In this document: one piece after another, positions 23,793 through 35,590 of the stretch
How the letters are laid out: each line of letters begins with the position of its first letter
How positions within the stretch are numbered: the first letter of the stretch is position 1
From: Brachionus rotundiformis
Taxonomy: Eukaryota > Rotifera > Eurotatoria > Ploima > Brachionidae
Assembly (NCBI GenBank): GCA_016802295.1
Contig: JAESIW010000157.1
Location: 469,847-533,846, forward strand
Reading direction: 5' to 3'
Length of the DNA: 64,000 nucleotides
Translations under genes and position numbers: made by a program
The notes under the pieces: model-generated
The model's database searches: none
What the model was told of the DNA's origin: nothing
Seen by the model: only the letters and a program-made list of their open reading frames with translations

Positions 23793-25082
23793 GTCTTTTA
23801 AAAAATATTATGATATTTTTTTCATTATAATTTAAAGAGTTAAAAATTATTCAGAATTATTTTGACGAATAATTTAGGAAATCTTATCTCTTTAATTTGT
23901 TGACATCATAAATTTTTTCAAAAGTATAAAAGCTAAATATTATCTAAAATAAAGATATGACTTGTTTTAAACTTGTAATATATTGAAATGAGATTTGAGA
24001 ATTAAATTGTGATAGTATTAATTCAAATAAACTAATACTCTTTTTTACTTGAAAACTATTTGAAATTATTATATTTAGCTTTTATGTTTCAAATTAATTT
24101 CAGTTAAAAGAGCAAAAAATAAAGAAAATAAACTGGAAAAAATGCTCTCTTTTATATTTAAAAAGTGATTTGTCTCAGTATCAAAATGATTGTATTTTTT
24201 TTATTTTCTTTTATTTTCATAACAATAAATTTTCATGCTATTGCTGAGTAAAATACTCATTAAAAAGTTATTTAATGTAATCATTATAATAATTTTTAAT
24301 TTAGAGCTTTTTGAGTTTCCCTTCGGAGCTTTAAAATATTCTTTCAACATATAGGTATTCCATTTGTAGAGTTTTGATTTTTATTTAAGCAATTATTTAA
24401 TAAAATAGTAAAAATATTCATTTAATCCTGGTAATTTCATATCAGAGTCTAAACAAATAAATTTCTACATAATTTTTCAAGGATTTTGTATTTAAAAAAA
24501 TTGAGATAATTAGCCTAATTTTAAAAACAGTCAACCTTGATTTAAATTTTAAATATTTAAATATCCTAAGGGTTTATTCATATGTTAAAATATTAATAAT
24601 TATAACAGTGTTTATAATTCTTAATTTTTTATTTAATTTATGAAATGTTCTTGGCAATGCTATTCATTAGATACTTGAGTGAAATTTTTTTGTCTACAGC
24701 CGATGATGCAGTGGTTCGCTCAGCTGCCATTTAATATCAAGTGTTCACATATCAAGTTTTAAATTCTCATTTAGGAAGTGGATAGCTGATCGGAAAAATT
24801 AAAACTTCTGCTCTGCTGCAAGCGCGTATTGAAAGAGAAAGAAGTCAAATACATAGAAAAATATAGGTTCATTGTTATTCAATTAATGAAATAATGAAAT
24901 GCTGCAACTAATTAAAAATTACATCAAAATAATTGTAATAATGGGAAACTTTTGGCATATTTAAAACTTCTAGACAATATACAGTTGGTCAAAAACTGAT
25001 TATCGGTGGTCAATCCAGGAAAGTGTAAAATTATTTTTCTTCTCAATTCTTTATTCTTAAATAAAAAATAAACTAAGAATTA

Positions 25083-25117
25083 AAAAATAAATATTAGTAA
25101 TGGGAGATTCCGAACCA
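25083..25117 (+). repeat. Short dispersed direct repeat, copy 1
   Basis: AAAAAATAAATATTAGTAAT followed by GGGAGATTCCGAACCA, repeated at about 25728-25763 with one substitution (GGGAGG). Flanks differ between copies, so the repeated unit is about 35 bp. Confidence 0.7.
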
Positions 25118-25727
25118 GAGGTACAACGGATATAACTGGCTAAGAGTTATTATTTATCAATATTTAAATTGTTTAAGTTTAAATTTGAAGTAAATGATTT
25201 AAATGATATTAATAACTTATTCTTAGAAAATTATGGCTTATATGCCATTCAACAGAGAATTCTCGATAGAATGTTATCCTTTGCTTATAAAGCACTATAA
25301 TTTCATTATTCTCCTGAAAATCTAAGCCAGAAATTAAAGAAGAATGACTGTAAAAATTTGAAATACAATTTAAGGAATAGTGAGAATCTGATAAAACCAA
25401 CATCACAATCAGTAAATTGCGAAAAAATTTTTGAATTTTTTTACTCAAGACTTATAAACTGCTTTGTGATCAAGAGATCAATGTTGAAATTTACAACACT
25501 CAAGCATTTAATTTTCAATAATATTAATTTGATTTCTCAGATTTTGTAAAAAAATTCAAAAAAATTTAATTTAAATACTTCAATGTTTTACTTTTCTAAA
25601 TAATTTTATAAAAGATTTATTCATTTTTAATTTGTAAAATTTATTCTATATTATTTAAATAAATGGATTAATAGGTCTTTATGACAAAGGCACTAGCCTG
25701 TTGATTAACCTTGAAATTGAATTAACT

Positions 25728-25763
25728 AAAAAATAAATATTAGTAATGGGAGGTTCCGAACCA
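25728..25763 (+). repeat. Short dispersed direct repeat, copy 2
   Basis: Second copy of the 25083-25117 motif, in the same orientation. Confidence 0.7.
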
Positions 25764-26400
25764 TTTAACCATTATGAACCAAATAATTTGAAAAGACTCG
25801 CATAGTTCAACCTGATATTAATTTATTTAATTATATATTATTAATTTAAAAATATAGTTTCAGAGATATTCAATAAGGTTGGAACGGAGCTTAGTCCTTT
25901 CTTTTAGCCCAATGATTTGAATTTTATTGTTTGTTATTTTTATAAAAAAATAAAAAAAATTGTAAATTATTAAAAAAATTTATAAAATCCAGGTTATTTT
26001 TATGCAAAGATTTATCCAGAGAAACAACTGAACATATCGAGCGGAGTGATATTTTTTTTTCTTTTTCTGCTCAAGTCTTTATTAATCTGTGGATGGCTTT
26101 TCCTATAACAAAAAGTATCCATAAACATGAGCCAACATCACCATTTTGCAAATAACAAGTAGTCGAGTTTGGATAGACTTAAGTATGCGTTTATAGTTCC
26201 TTTTGAAGCTTTTGAATTTTGGCTCTTGATGATGTCCAAGAAATCAGGGGAATGGAAATAATGGAATACTAATATCACCTGCTTATAAGTCGGTAAACCA
26301 GGTCAATAAATCATTCTCCAACAGAGCCTTTTGAATTTGATCGGGAAGATTATTTACAAAATTGCATGATTTGTGCAGAGACAAGTTTAAATAGTCTAAC

Positions 26401-26423
26401 ATTGGTATGCCAATTGTATTAAG
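26401..26423 (+). repeat. Left arm of a hairpin split by a LINE insertion
   Basis: These 23 bp are the exact reverse complement of 27738-27760. Removing the intervening LINE and one target-site copy leaves a hairpin with 23-bp perfect arms and a 10-nt loop. Confidence 0.85.
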
Positions 26424-26445
26424 CTTTGTAACACTTAATACAATT

Positions 26446-27737
26446 TTTTTTCCTTATTCACTCCTTGTGGAGCATAGGGTCATTACTTTTGATTTCCACT
26501 CAAGTCGATCTTTTGCCTTCACCCTTGCTTCTCCCCGTGTCATTCCCATTTCGGTGAGCTCTTTGATTTTTGACCTCCATGTTACTGCTGGTCGTCCTAC
26601 CTTACGTCGCCCTTGCGGTGTCCATTTAAGGGCCCTTTTTGGTATCCGTGTATCTTTCATTCTAAGTACATGTCAGAGCCATCGAAGCCTTTTGTTGATG
26701 CATTGACTTAATGGCTCTGATTTTGTCATTCTGTATAGGTCAGCATTCGACAGTGTCTCAGCAAGTCTATTCTTAATGTCTCTGTGTGTTCCCAAAGTTG
26801 TACTGATAGTGCTACCTTGATATGTGAATTCATTTACACGCTCGATTTGTGTACCATCGATGGTGATCGGTATATCTAATTTGGTGCTTATGCACATGAC
26901 TTTCGTTTTGGCTCGAGTCCGGTTGGTTAAGCGTTGTTCGCCAAGTCTTGCGTCTTCATATGCATATCTGCTTCTGTACTAGATATTAGCACCAGATCGT
27001 CCGCAAAGTTTAAGTCTTCAAGTTTTGCAGTTAATCCCCATTGAATACCTCTCGCACTAAAAATTGTTTTCTTCATGACATAATCAATCAATATTAGGAA
27101 TCGGAGAGAGAACGCACCCTTGTCTGACTCCTGTACAAACTTTGAAACTCTCAGATTTCCTTCTTTCCAGAATCACGCTACACTCGAAATTCTCGTAGCA
27201 GAGTTTTATCAAGTTAACTATCTTCTGTGGTAGGCCATATGATCTTAATATAGCCCACAAGACTTCTCTGTGTATGCTATCAAAGGCTTTCTTGAAGTCA
27301 ATGAAGTTTAAATACAGGGTGCTATTCCATTCCAGACTTTGTTCTATGATGTTCCTAAGTGCAAATATCTGGTGTATGCATTCTCTCTCCCTCCTAAAAC
27401 CTGCTTGTTCTTCTCTAAGTATAACATTTTCGTTTTGATTTCCCCTCTTACAGCTATCAGTGCCCATGTCTCATCGGATATCCACCTTTTCCTTTGATGT
27501 TTCACGAATCCGAGAACTTCTTCTGCTGTTTTACAATAGGCTTCTCGAATTTCTGACCACCTTCTCTGTATATCCGACTCCTCTTGGTGTTCAAGTTTTT
27601 GAAGGTTCTTCCTAAGCTTTGTGCTGTATTCTGTTTTAATTTTGGGATCAGCTAGACGTTCAACATTGTATTTCTTTTCTGTATTTTTCTGATAGGTTTT
27701 ACTCAGTTTCAGCTTTATACACGCTCCTACCAGATAA
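26446..27737 (-). mobile_element. 5'-truncated, decayed non-LTR retrotransposon (LINE)
   Basis: Minus-strand insertion of about 1.29 kb flanked by an exact 12-bp direct repeat CTTAATACAATT (26434-26445 and 27738-27749), a target-site duplication. It ends in a short A tail on the minus strand (plus-strand T run at 26446). Visible pieces in order: a linker with LGFVKHQRKRWISDETWALI; RT fingers/palm with EEQAGFRRERECIHQI, FIDFKKAFDSIHR and VRQGCVLSP; a FADDLVLIS catalytic box readable in another frame near 27000; and a C-terminal tail with KRLRWL, RIPKRALKW, GRRKVGRP and LCSTR. Frameshifts separate the blocks, so it is inactive. The endonuclease is missing by 5' truncation. Superfamily (RTE-like or another) is not resolved by eye. 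Confidence 0.88.
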
Positions 27738-27760
27738 CTTAATACAATTGGCATACCAAT
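27738..27760 (+). repeat. Right arm of the LINE-split hairpin, including one TSD copy
   Basis: CTTAATACAATTGGCATACC plus AAT is the reverse complement of 26401-26423. Its first 12 bp are the second copy of the LINE target-site duplication. Confidence 0.85.
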
Positions 27761-28621
27761 TTTACCAACATAAATATCAAAGTGTTTGTTTTTAGTTAAG
27801 TTTACTAAGGTTTTCAAAGTACCTAAGGGGCTATACAGCAACATTAAAAATAGCCTCAGAATTTAGATCAATAAGTGGTCGGCCAGAAGTAAAGGTTTTA
27901 GATATAAGATATCTAAATCCCTAATAGGAATCTAGTTATAGGAAACTTACTTAAGGTTAACATCATAGAAGTTAAGTTAAGTAAGCCGCCCCATTATTGT
28001 TGTAACCTTTTTCCTAGTAGAGAGACCCAGCTCTAAAGTAAGATCGTTAGCTGATTTTTCATCGCTAACAAAAAAGTTTCGCGGGCAAATGGCGCCGATA
28101 ATAAACACTTTCTTAAAGATGAAACCGATCACCCGACTCGGGTACTAGTGGTTCATCAATATTCTGCTAAAAATAGATAGATTCAACTTTTAGATCAACT
28201 ATAGGGAGGAGTAGGATATCTGGTACACAGATGCTTCAGAATGTGAATATAAATATAAGCTGATTACTATATTTTGGCAGCTTTCGAACTCTAGTTTCCA
28301 TTTTTAAATAAAAACGGATAAAACTTACAATATAAAACGAATCCTAATAAAAAAATGAAAAAAAAAATTAATTTAATAACATCTTTTGTTTAAAAAAAAA
28401 GAATAAAATATACGTATGTAGCAAAAAAATAACTTAGGCATTTTATTTTATTTTTTTTTAAAAATATAAATGTTTAATAAAAAAATATTGTTTTAAATTT
28501 AAATGCATAGTAAAATATAAGAGTTAAATTTCATGATAGACTCTGCGAATATCATCTTTCAGTTTTCGTTGCCAATCAATTCTACACATGATCAACATTT
28601 GTGACCATTTATCTGCTAATT
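27761..28621. other. Intergenic DNA
   Basis: Nothing recognised. The last part is probably the 3' UTR of the minus-strand tubby-like gene. Confidence 0.4.
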
Positions 28622-30151
28622 TCAATCACAACCAAATTTATTATCTAAACTAGACAAAGCGACACCAAAAGCTTGCAGGGCACAAAATGGATAAGAATAA
28701 TCACATGTGTACAAATCTTTATTCACTTTGCCAAATTGTGTCACTATATAATCCGGATTAGCTTCATGAATAATTTGAAAATTTTTGACTGATGATATGG
28801 TAACTCGACCAAAAAAGTTTAAAGCAAAAGAATTTAAACCACGATTCCATTGTGGCGATTTGTTTATTAATTTGACCACATTTCTCAAGTTTGCCTTTGA
28901 ATTAGACGCTTGACTTGAAGCTGTATTAGAGTAGGCGTCCAATTTCGAATTGGAAGTCTTCACACTATTCTCCTCTGACTCTATCTCTTTGTTATCATCT
29001 TTTTTCTCGCTTTTTTTATTCAGCTGAAATATGGACCTTCTTATTCTTCCTTTTAAATTAGTTGGCTTATCGTTTGGATTATTAAGTACATTTTCCTCAA
29101 TACGCTTCCAAGAGTTTAACAATGATTCAGACTTGTACTTGAGGATGAATTCCTCGCGGCAAAATTTGTCGTCCATGCCCGGAATGACCACATTCATGCT
29201 TCTTGGACCTTTTAGACCAAGAACATTAAATCCGTATGTTATCGAGCCAAACTCTCGCCTGGATAAATTCATGTCAGAGTTTTGAACTTCTTCGCTTGTT
29301 GTTTCTGAGAATTCCAAGTCATTGGGACTCGATTTGAGGAAATTGTTGTCTGATGGAATGTCATTTACAGGCTTAATGCCAAAATCGTACAATTTAAATT
29401 GAGTTCCTAGGAGATTTGATTTTAGCTTTGCTAAAGGAGTCTCTATATATTTTTCTATGTCATCTAGATCAAATGATATATAATTAATTATATAACAGCT
29501 AGTTTTGGTCTTCTTTTTTTTCCTAGCAGTCATCAGGAGTAACAAATTACCATCAAGGTTTTCCAAGTAAAATTTATACTCCGGATAGAGACCTTTGAAA
29601 CGAAATATTTGACATTTGATGTTAAGACCAATCGTGGCTGGTTGTAGGACAAACTTTTTGGATGTTTTGTCCAAAAGATCAAACATTTTCAGGTCGATTT
29701 CGGGCGCTTTGTCTGTCGAATTTGTCGTATTGTCATTTGATGTGACTAAAATTTTTCCAGTTTCGGGTACACTAGGCACGTCTGTTGGATATTTGGATGG
29801 GTTTGGACTAAGATCACCCTCGGAAGAGGAATAGTCTTTCGAGTGGTCCAGAGTTACTGAATTAATATTTAAAATAGCATCTTTAGTGACCATGTTTTGT
29901 GATGGTATTGAGTGGGAATTTTTATCAAAATTGTCACCAGCACCGTAGAATTTTTTTTCTTTTCTCTTTATCAAAAAGGATTCGTTTATTGTCGTGTTAG
30001 CGCGATGCTCCTCGTCATCACTAGATGAATGATAGCCCAAAAAATGTGAATCATCTGGCAAGCCAAATTCAGTTTCCAAGTTTACTAGGCCATTTCGGTC
30101 AGCAAATATCAAGTTTCTACCACTAACTACACTTTTATTCAATTCAGTCAT
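28622..30151 (-). CDS. Tubby-like protein (TULP), 509 aa
   Basis: Single-exon gene. I use the ATG at 30151 (MTELNKSVV...); the frame upstream lacks another ATG. The N-terminal ~165 residues are acidic and serine-rich. The tubby C-terminal domain runs from about residue 165 to the end: GLNIKCQIFRFKGLYPEYKF, LYLENLDG-type strand, ARKKKKTKTSCYIIN (phosphoinositide-binding basic loop), LKSNLLGTQFKLYD, ITYGFNVLGLKGPR, SPQWNRGLNSFALNFFGRVT, NFQIIHEANPDYIVTQFGKV, and the closing hydrophobic helix YPFCALQAFGVALSSLDNKF. Charged insertions lie near residues 270-300 and 385-425. Tubby-like proteins bind PI(4,5)P2 and act in ciliary trafficking of membrane receptors; that role here is by family. A diverged paralogue is at 22518-23792. 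Confidence 0.93.
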   Translation of the reverse strand: MTELNKSVVSGRNLIFADRNGLVNLETEFGLPDDSHFLGYHSSSDDEEHRANTTINESFLIKRKEKKFYGAGDNFDKNSHSIPSQNMVTKDAILNINSVTLDHSKDYSSSEGDLSPNPSKYPTDVPSVPETGKILVTSNDNTTNSTDKAPEIDLKMFDLLDKTSKKFVLQPATIGLNIKCQIFRFKGLYPEYKFYLENLDGNLLLLMTARKKKKTKTSCYIINYISFDLDDIEKYIETPLAKLKSNLLGTQFKLYDFGIKPVNDIPSDNNFLKSSPNDLEFSETTSEEVQNSDMNLSRREFGSITYGFNVLGLKGPRSMNVVIPGMDDKFCREEFILKYKSESLLNSWKRIEENVLNNPNDKPTNLKGRIRRSIFQLNKKSEKKDDNKEIESEENSVKTSNSKLDAYSNTASSQASNSKANLRNVVKLINKSPQWNRGLNSFALNFFGRVTISSVKNFQIIHEANPDYIVTQFGKVNKDLYTCDYSYPFCALQAFGVALSSLDNKFGCD

Positions 30152-33100
30152 TCGAGTCAACAAAACAAAATCTTAATTAACTATAAAAATAACTATTAAA
30201 ATAACAATTACGAAGAAAATATGAAAATTTATTCTTAAATAGATTTTATCAGCACTTATTTTTGAAATAAAAATTTTAAAGAAATTTTAATAATCTAAAT
30301 CCAATTGGTTATTATGAAAAAAAAAGGTATTTATTATATAAAAATAAATAAAACAAACAAGATTTCAACGATTCCTCTAAAAAATCACTCTTTAATTTAT
30401 TTTTTAATCATAAAAAAATAAAAAAAAATTTAAATTATGCAATTAAAATCACAACAGTATCGGTGAAAAATCAAAATTCTAAGCAAACATTAGAAATTAA
30501 AAAAGCGTTTTTTTTTTTAGTTATTTTTTTTATATTTTTTGGAGAAATATTTAAGAAATTTTAGCTTAATTATATACTATAAGGAATAATTTAAATTTAA
30601 AAAAATAAAGGCCTCTTATTTTGATCAACAATCTTGAATTTTTTTGCGATTTTCCTTTGCATTAATTGAGTAGGAACATATTTAATTTTTTAAAAATTTT
30701 TCACATTAAAAATTCACAGAAATAATCAAATTTATTACGATTCCTTAGGTGATAGCTTTACCATATCAATTTTAAATCGAACAAATACTATTCAGACAAA
30801 CAGGAAACTTTTAAAAAGCTACAGGAAGCAAAACTACATGCTAGGCAAATTAATATTATTTGCATTTAAAATCGATTTAAGCATTCCACTTGATTTAACA
30901 ATGCTTTAGGCCTTCCAACTCAGGATGTATTGACTTAACTGATTGTATTAGATAAAATAGTTATTTTGTGGGCATGAAAATTCTTCATGTATTTTTTTCT
31001 TGAACCAATAATTATCTTAATTAATTATTGGATTTATTTAAAATTGTCGAAAAATGGTGCTGATAAATAAAACTAAATTAAAGATTAAAATTTCGCTCTA
31101 AATCGAGATTAAATACACTAATAGCAATCAAGTTCTTCTATGGATCCAAACTAATTTCTTTAATTGGATTTTTGCTATTTATTATAAGAATAAGGAATGC
31201 ATTTGTTGATAAAAATGAGACCAATTCGGGCTAACTGATACCCTAAGCGGTTGATTAATTGGAAATAAATTCCAAAAAATAATAAAAAATAAATCAGCAG
31301 CAAGAACTTATTACGGAATTTTTTTAGAATGCTTTTAGTGTATAAATGAATGATTAGTTTAGAATTATCACGTTTTTGGTTATTTCCTTTATTAGAATAT
31401 GTCATTTTCCTGTGTAAATTTTTAGTCTAGCAAAGATCATTAAAATATAAATAAATTGACTTTTTTAATTTCAAAATTAAAAAAGAATTAGAAAGTGTAA
31501 TTATAAAATCATTTTTTCGAACTAAGAGAAATAAATTAAAGAAAAATAAAACTTATCAAATACCATGTTTTTTTTATTCTTTAAAATATTTGGATCCATG
31601 CAATCTATTAAAATGTTACATTAAAATTAATTGCTTTCGAATAATTAATTTGAAAATTACTCCAAGTAAAGAATATCCAGATTTTTGCAGAAATAAAACA
31701 GATTGAACTAGGCCATAAAGAAAATGAATTGATTCTTCAATAAGTTTATGTAATGATTAATAAATTATAAATTGATTAGTTAACCGGTAAAAAATTGGAC
31801 CCTAAAAAAATTTCAAAAAAGCTGTAAGAGGATTTCAAAATGATGTAGAATAAAACGAATAGAAAATTAACCTCATTATAAATTATTAATGAATATAAAA
31901 TTAATTAATTAGTAAATTTACTAATATTTGCCAAAAAAATGATCTATTTTTTTATACTAAAAAAAAATTCATTTAAAATTTGTTTGTTTTGAAAAATTTA
32001 AAACACTTAACAAAAATTAAATTGTGAAATTTTTTTAAAGAATCAATATATATTTTTTATCAAGTTAATTTATTTAAATGAACAACCACTTGTTGATAAT
32101 ATTTCCAATTTAGTCAAGTACATTTAATATATCCGAATTGAACAGTTTAAATAATAAATTAACTTTAAAAAATTAACCTTAAACACATATTTTTCGGTTT
32201 ATGTAAAACTCCAAAATCGTTTCCCTTGAGAGGCTCTAAAAATCAAAAAATCACATCATCGTCCTTTAATTAAAGTGATTTAGCAGCATATTATTAACAA
32301 AATAAAATCTAAAATTGATTTTTAAATATATGAAAATATATTTTTTCTAAAATTCAAAAAATTTTAACTTTTATAAAAATAAAGGCCATTTAAAATTAAA
32401 TGAAAAGTTTAATTTTTTTTCATCATAGAGCTAAAATATTTGAAGAAAATACAACGCTTATACTTTTATGATTTCAAGCCGTATAAACTTGGGACTTAAT
32501 CATCCCTTAGAAATTTTTCTTTAGAAAATTTTCCTTAATTTTAAAAAAATATTTCAAAGCGTTTTTACTTTTTCTAATACCCTTAAGTTTTTGTTAAGTA
32601 AAGAGAATCAGATCAATACTTGCCAGAATAAATTTGATTAAATAACTTTTAATTAAGCTTGATGTAAGAGCATTTTGATTAAAGAATAGCTCCCTTTAGT
32701 CTCTTGGAATGACATCATTTCAAAACATTATTTAAAATTTAGGATTAGCTTCGTAATTTAAAGCTTAAATAATTGTTTAAAAATTTAAATTCAAGACTTA
32801 TTTTATAAAGAGCTTTAATATATATCAGATATATATGATCATTATTTAGTCAGATATTTCTAATCAAAATGTCATAATTTTTAAGTATTTCAAACAAAGT
32901 TTTCATGCAGCAATATCAGCTTATTGAAGAATTCAACTAATATTTTATAATAAATATCTTGGGTTTTTAGTTATTAAATTTATATTAGTATTATTCATTT
33001 TAGTGTTTCGAATAACTGCACGATATTTAAAAGCTAATTAAAAAATGTTGTCTAAGAAATAAAAATTCTCAAACAATGTATAACCGAATTGAAAATTAAA

Positions 33101-34066
33101 AAGTTATTTAAAAAATTATTATAATTTTAAGTTTTTTTATACCTGCTATTGATTAATTGTTTAGTCATACTATTATGAATCCCAAAACAAGTTATTTTCA
33201 AGTAAATTGCGTTAATTCGTTTAGTAAGCTATACTTCTTTTTATAAATACATTTTTGTTATAAATTTAAAAATAACTACTTATTAACTGAAAAATAATAT
33301 CTTAAAAAATAAATGTTTGATGTTTTTTTTGTAATAATTAGACGACATCAAATATTAAATAGTCGTTAATTATATTTAATAAGCATTTATAGATTCTAAA
33401 TTCTTTAAATTATTATACCTTTGATACCTTAGCCCTAGAATAGGCAGTATAGTTCAGCAATGCGGTTATCAAACTCTGCATTGGCAACTTTGCTCTTTGG
33501 TACTCTTCCATACAGAAGTTGCAAGTACACCGATTCCTAATTTGTTTTTTTCCACACTGACAAAGACAAATGCCAAGTTTATTTTAGTCTAATTATTGCA
33601 TGTCCAAAGTAGATGGTCATTGACATCGAAAATATAAGTGATCATTGATTACACAGCGAAAAAAACTAATTTAAATAAATCAAACAAGACTTTAATTTGA
33701 ATAATTCTTTAATTAAATTTTTCTTTTAATTTACAAGTTGCTATGGATTCGTATTAATGTGGGATGGATTTTAGACTAATTAAAATAGAGATTTTGAATT
33801 TAAATTTAATTATAATCAGCGTTTAAAAAAACGTGATGGTTTTTTTAATTGTTTGATTTAAAAAAAATTAATTAAAATATTTAATAATTTTTTCTCTAAA
33901 CAATAATGGCTCTCTCGAAATTACAACCTAATAAATTCGAGCTTTAAAATAGAGGCAAGTTTAAAAAATTTAAAACAATAACCTTGGTAACATTTAGTTG
34001 GCATTAGTTAAAAAAATAAAAAAGACAATAAAGTAATTACAAAAATTAACATTATTAGATGATCTA
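30152..34066. other. Long AT-rich stretch with no supported gene
   Basis: Nearly 4 kb of low-complexity AT-rich DNA. A 76-codon minus-strand ORF (31175-31405, true ATG) has a hydrophobic segment (LLLIYFLLFFGIYF), but hydrophobic F/I/L-rich ORFs arise easily in such DNA, so I do not call it a gene. Confidence 0.45.
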
Positions 34067-34267
34067 TTAAATTATTATTTCACTGTTAATATCATCTTTG
34101 TCACTGCAAGATTGGTCATCAGCACTTTTTGCCATAATTTCAAGTGATTTATCAATAACTCTGGAGACAATTTTTGATGAAATAGACTTTAGAATATCCG
34201 AATCTTTTTGATGCATTTCATCGATTGATATTTTAATTTTGTTCTTTTCTTCTTTGACTGTATTCAT
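34067..34267 (-). CDS. Possible small protein with an AKAP-like amphipathic helix
   Basis: 66-codon ORF with a true ATG (34267) and a TAA stop. Less lysine/asparagine-dominated than random ORFs nearby. TGTTTTAG, a good splice or trans-splice acceptor, sits about 8 nt upstream of the ATG. The residues SSKIVSRVIDKS fit the hydrophobic spacing of the PKA RII-binding helix consensus, and the helix extends as ILKSISS...LEIM. The tail is acidic (DDQSCSDKDD). No orthologue recognised. It may be a real small PKA-anchoring protein, the last exon of a larger gene, or chance. Confidence 0.35.
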   Translation of the reverse strand: MNTVKEEKNKIKISIDEMHQKDSDILKSISSKIVSRVIDKSLEIMAKSADDQSCSDKDDINSEIII

Positions 34268-35228
34268 TTAGAATCTAAAACAATATCAAAATTCTTAAGC
34301 ATTGATATATCTATTTTAAAAACTATAAATTTAGCATTTAAATGTATCTTAAGAAAACGAAATATTTAGTCTTGTGATATTTTCCTAAATAAACAATCAA
34401 ATAAATTAATATTTATATTTGGTAAAAATGTTTAAATTAAACAATAAATTGCCTCAATTTCGAGATACAATTTTATATTCATATTTTTTTATTCAGATTT
34501 TTGATTATTAACCTAAGGCAATTTGAATTTGAATTCGTATAATCAATGAAAACAAAAACTTTTTAGCATCTTACAAATAAATGTGATAAATTTCCTTGAA
34601 AATATATCTTAAATCATCTGAATTTTTTTAAAGCTCTTAAAATTTCTAAATTAAAAATATCTAATTACAATTTTAAGTTTTTATATATTTTCTCTTAAAT
34701 TAATTTTGCTTGAATCAAAATAGATTTCTGAAGCTCATGGGGTTAAACTTGGTTCCATTAACTTCTAGACTTCAAAAAAAAACACTCTGGGAATTTGATT
34801 GAAAATTATTTATTAATACAAAATCTTATTTCATGTTTTTATTTTGAATAATTTTTGTCATATATAACTTTTACTTAAAACTAGAAAAAAATTAATCATT
34901 AGCTTTTCGATTTCAAGTGGAAATTGAAATAATTTTTGATGTGTTAAATTCAATATTCATGCTAATTGGAAAACAAACCAAAATTATCTAAGATATTTTG
35001 TTCTTAATAAGTGATAAAATAATTAATTTTTCACTAAAAATTCTAATTGCTTCCTAAAATTTGATATAAAAGATCAATTTTTAATTTGTTAATAAGAATA
35101 TTTTGAATTTATTTACGAAGAAAAATTTTCACATATTGATTATTATTTTTTAAAATTTTGGCTTAAAGGGTTTTGTTTATTAATTTTGGAAACAATAAAA
35201 AAACTAAACCAACACTACAATGGTTTTA
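34268..35228. other. Intergenic AT-rich DNA
   Basis: Nothing recognised. Confidence 0.4.
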
Positions 35229-35590
35229 AGTCACTTATTTATCATTACAGTTTAGTTATTAATTAAAAAAATTAATTTTTGTTTTGATTATTTTTATTAT
35301 TAACAATTTACTTTAGGCAGTTTAAAAGTAATTAATAAATAAATGAAATTACTTTTAATTTTTATTAAATTAATTAGATTGAAAATTGAAAATAAATTAC
35401 AAATATTTTAATTTTCATTCTGATGGTAATATTTGTTTACACTTAAAGTCGGTCACCATAATCAATTATTTTCAAGTATAATACTTTAACATCTCTTAAA
35501 AAATCTTCAATTAATTGAATTTTATTAAGATTATATTGCCATCTTTACCAAAATAGACAATTAGGCCAGCATCTTGATCAATTCAGCAAA
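35229..35590 (+). repeat. Direct duplicate flanking assembly gap 2, left copy
   Basis: Begins AGTCACTTATTTATCATTAC and ends at the last base before the N run. Nearly identical to 36256 to about 36616, which starts at the first base after the gap. Confidence 0.9.

Larger units (their letters stand above)
23793..26400. other. Intergenic DNA with minor repeats
   Basis: Contains a ~35-bp motif repeated at about 25083 and 25728, and a weakly hAT-like ORF at 25358-25549 that I do not call. Minus-strand translation near 26210-26400 gives a short open stretch (FVNNLPDQIQKALLENDLL) of unknown origin. Confidence 0.4.

Noticed and set aside
25358..25549. ORF with a vague hAT transposase C-terminal look
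   Set aside because: Only a few residues (SVNCEKIFEFF) resemble the motif; no TIRs or further domain nearby.
31175..31405. 76-codon minus-strand ORF with hydrophobic segments
   Set aside because: I compared it mentally with small membrane proteins such as RAMP4/SERP1 and saw no convincing match; F/I/L/K-rich ORFs are expected in this AT-rich DNA.
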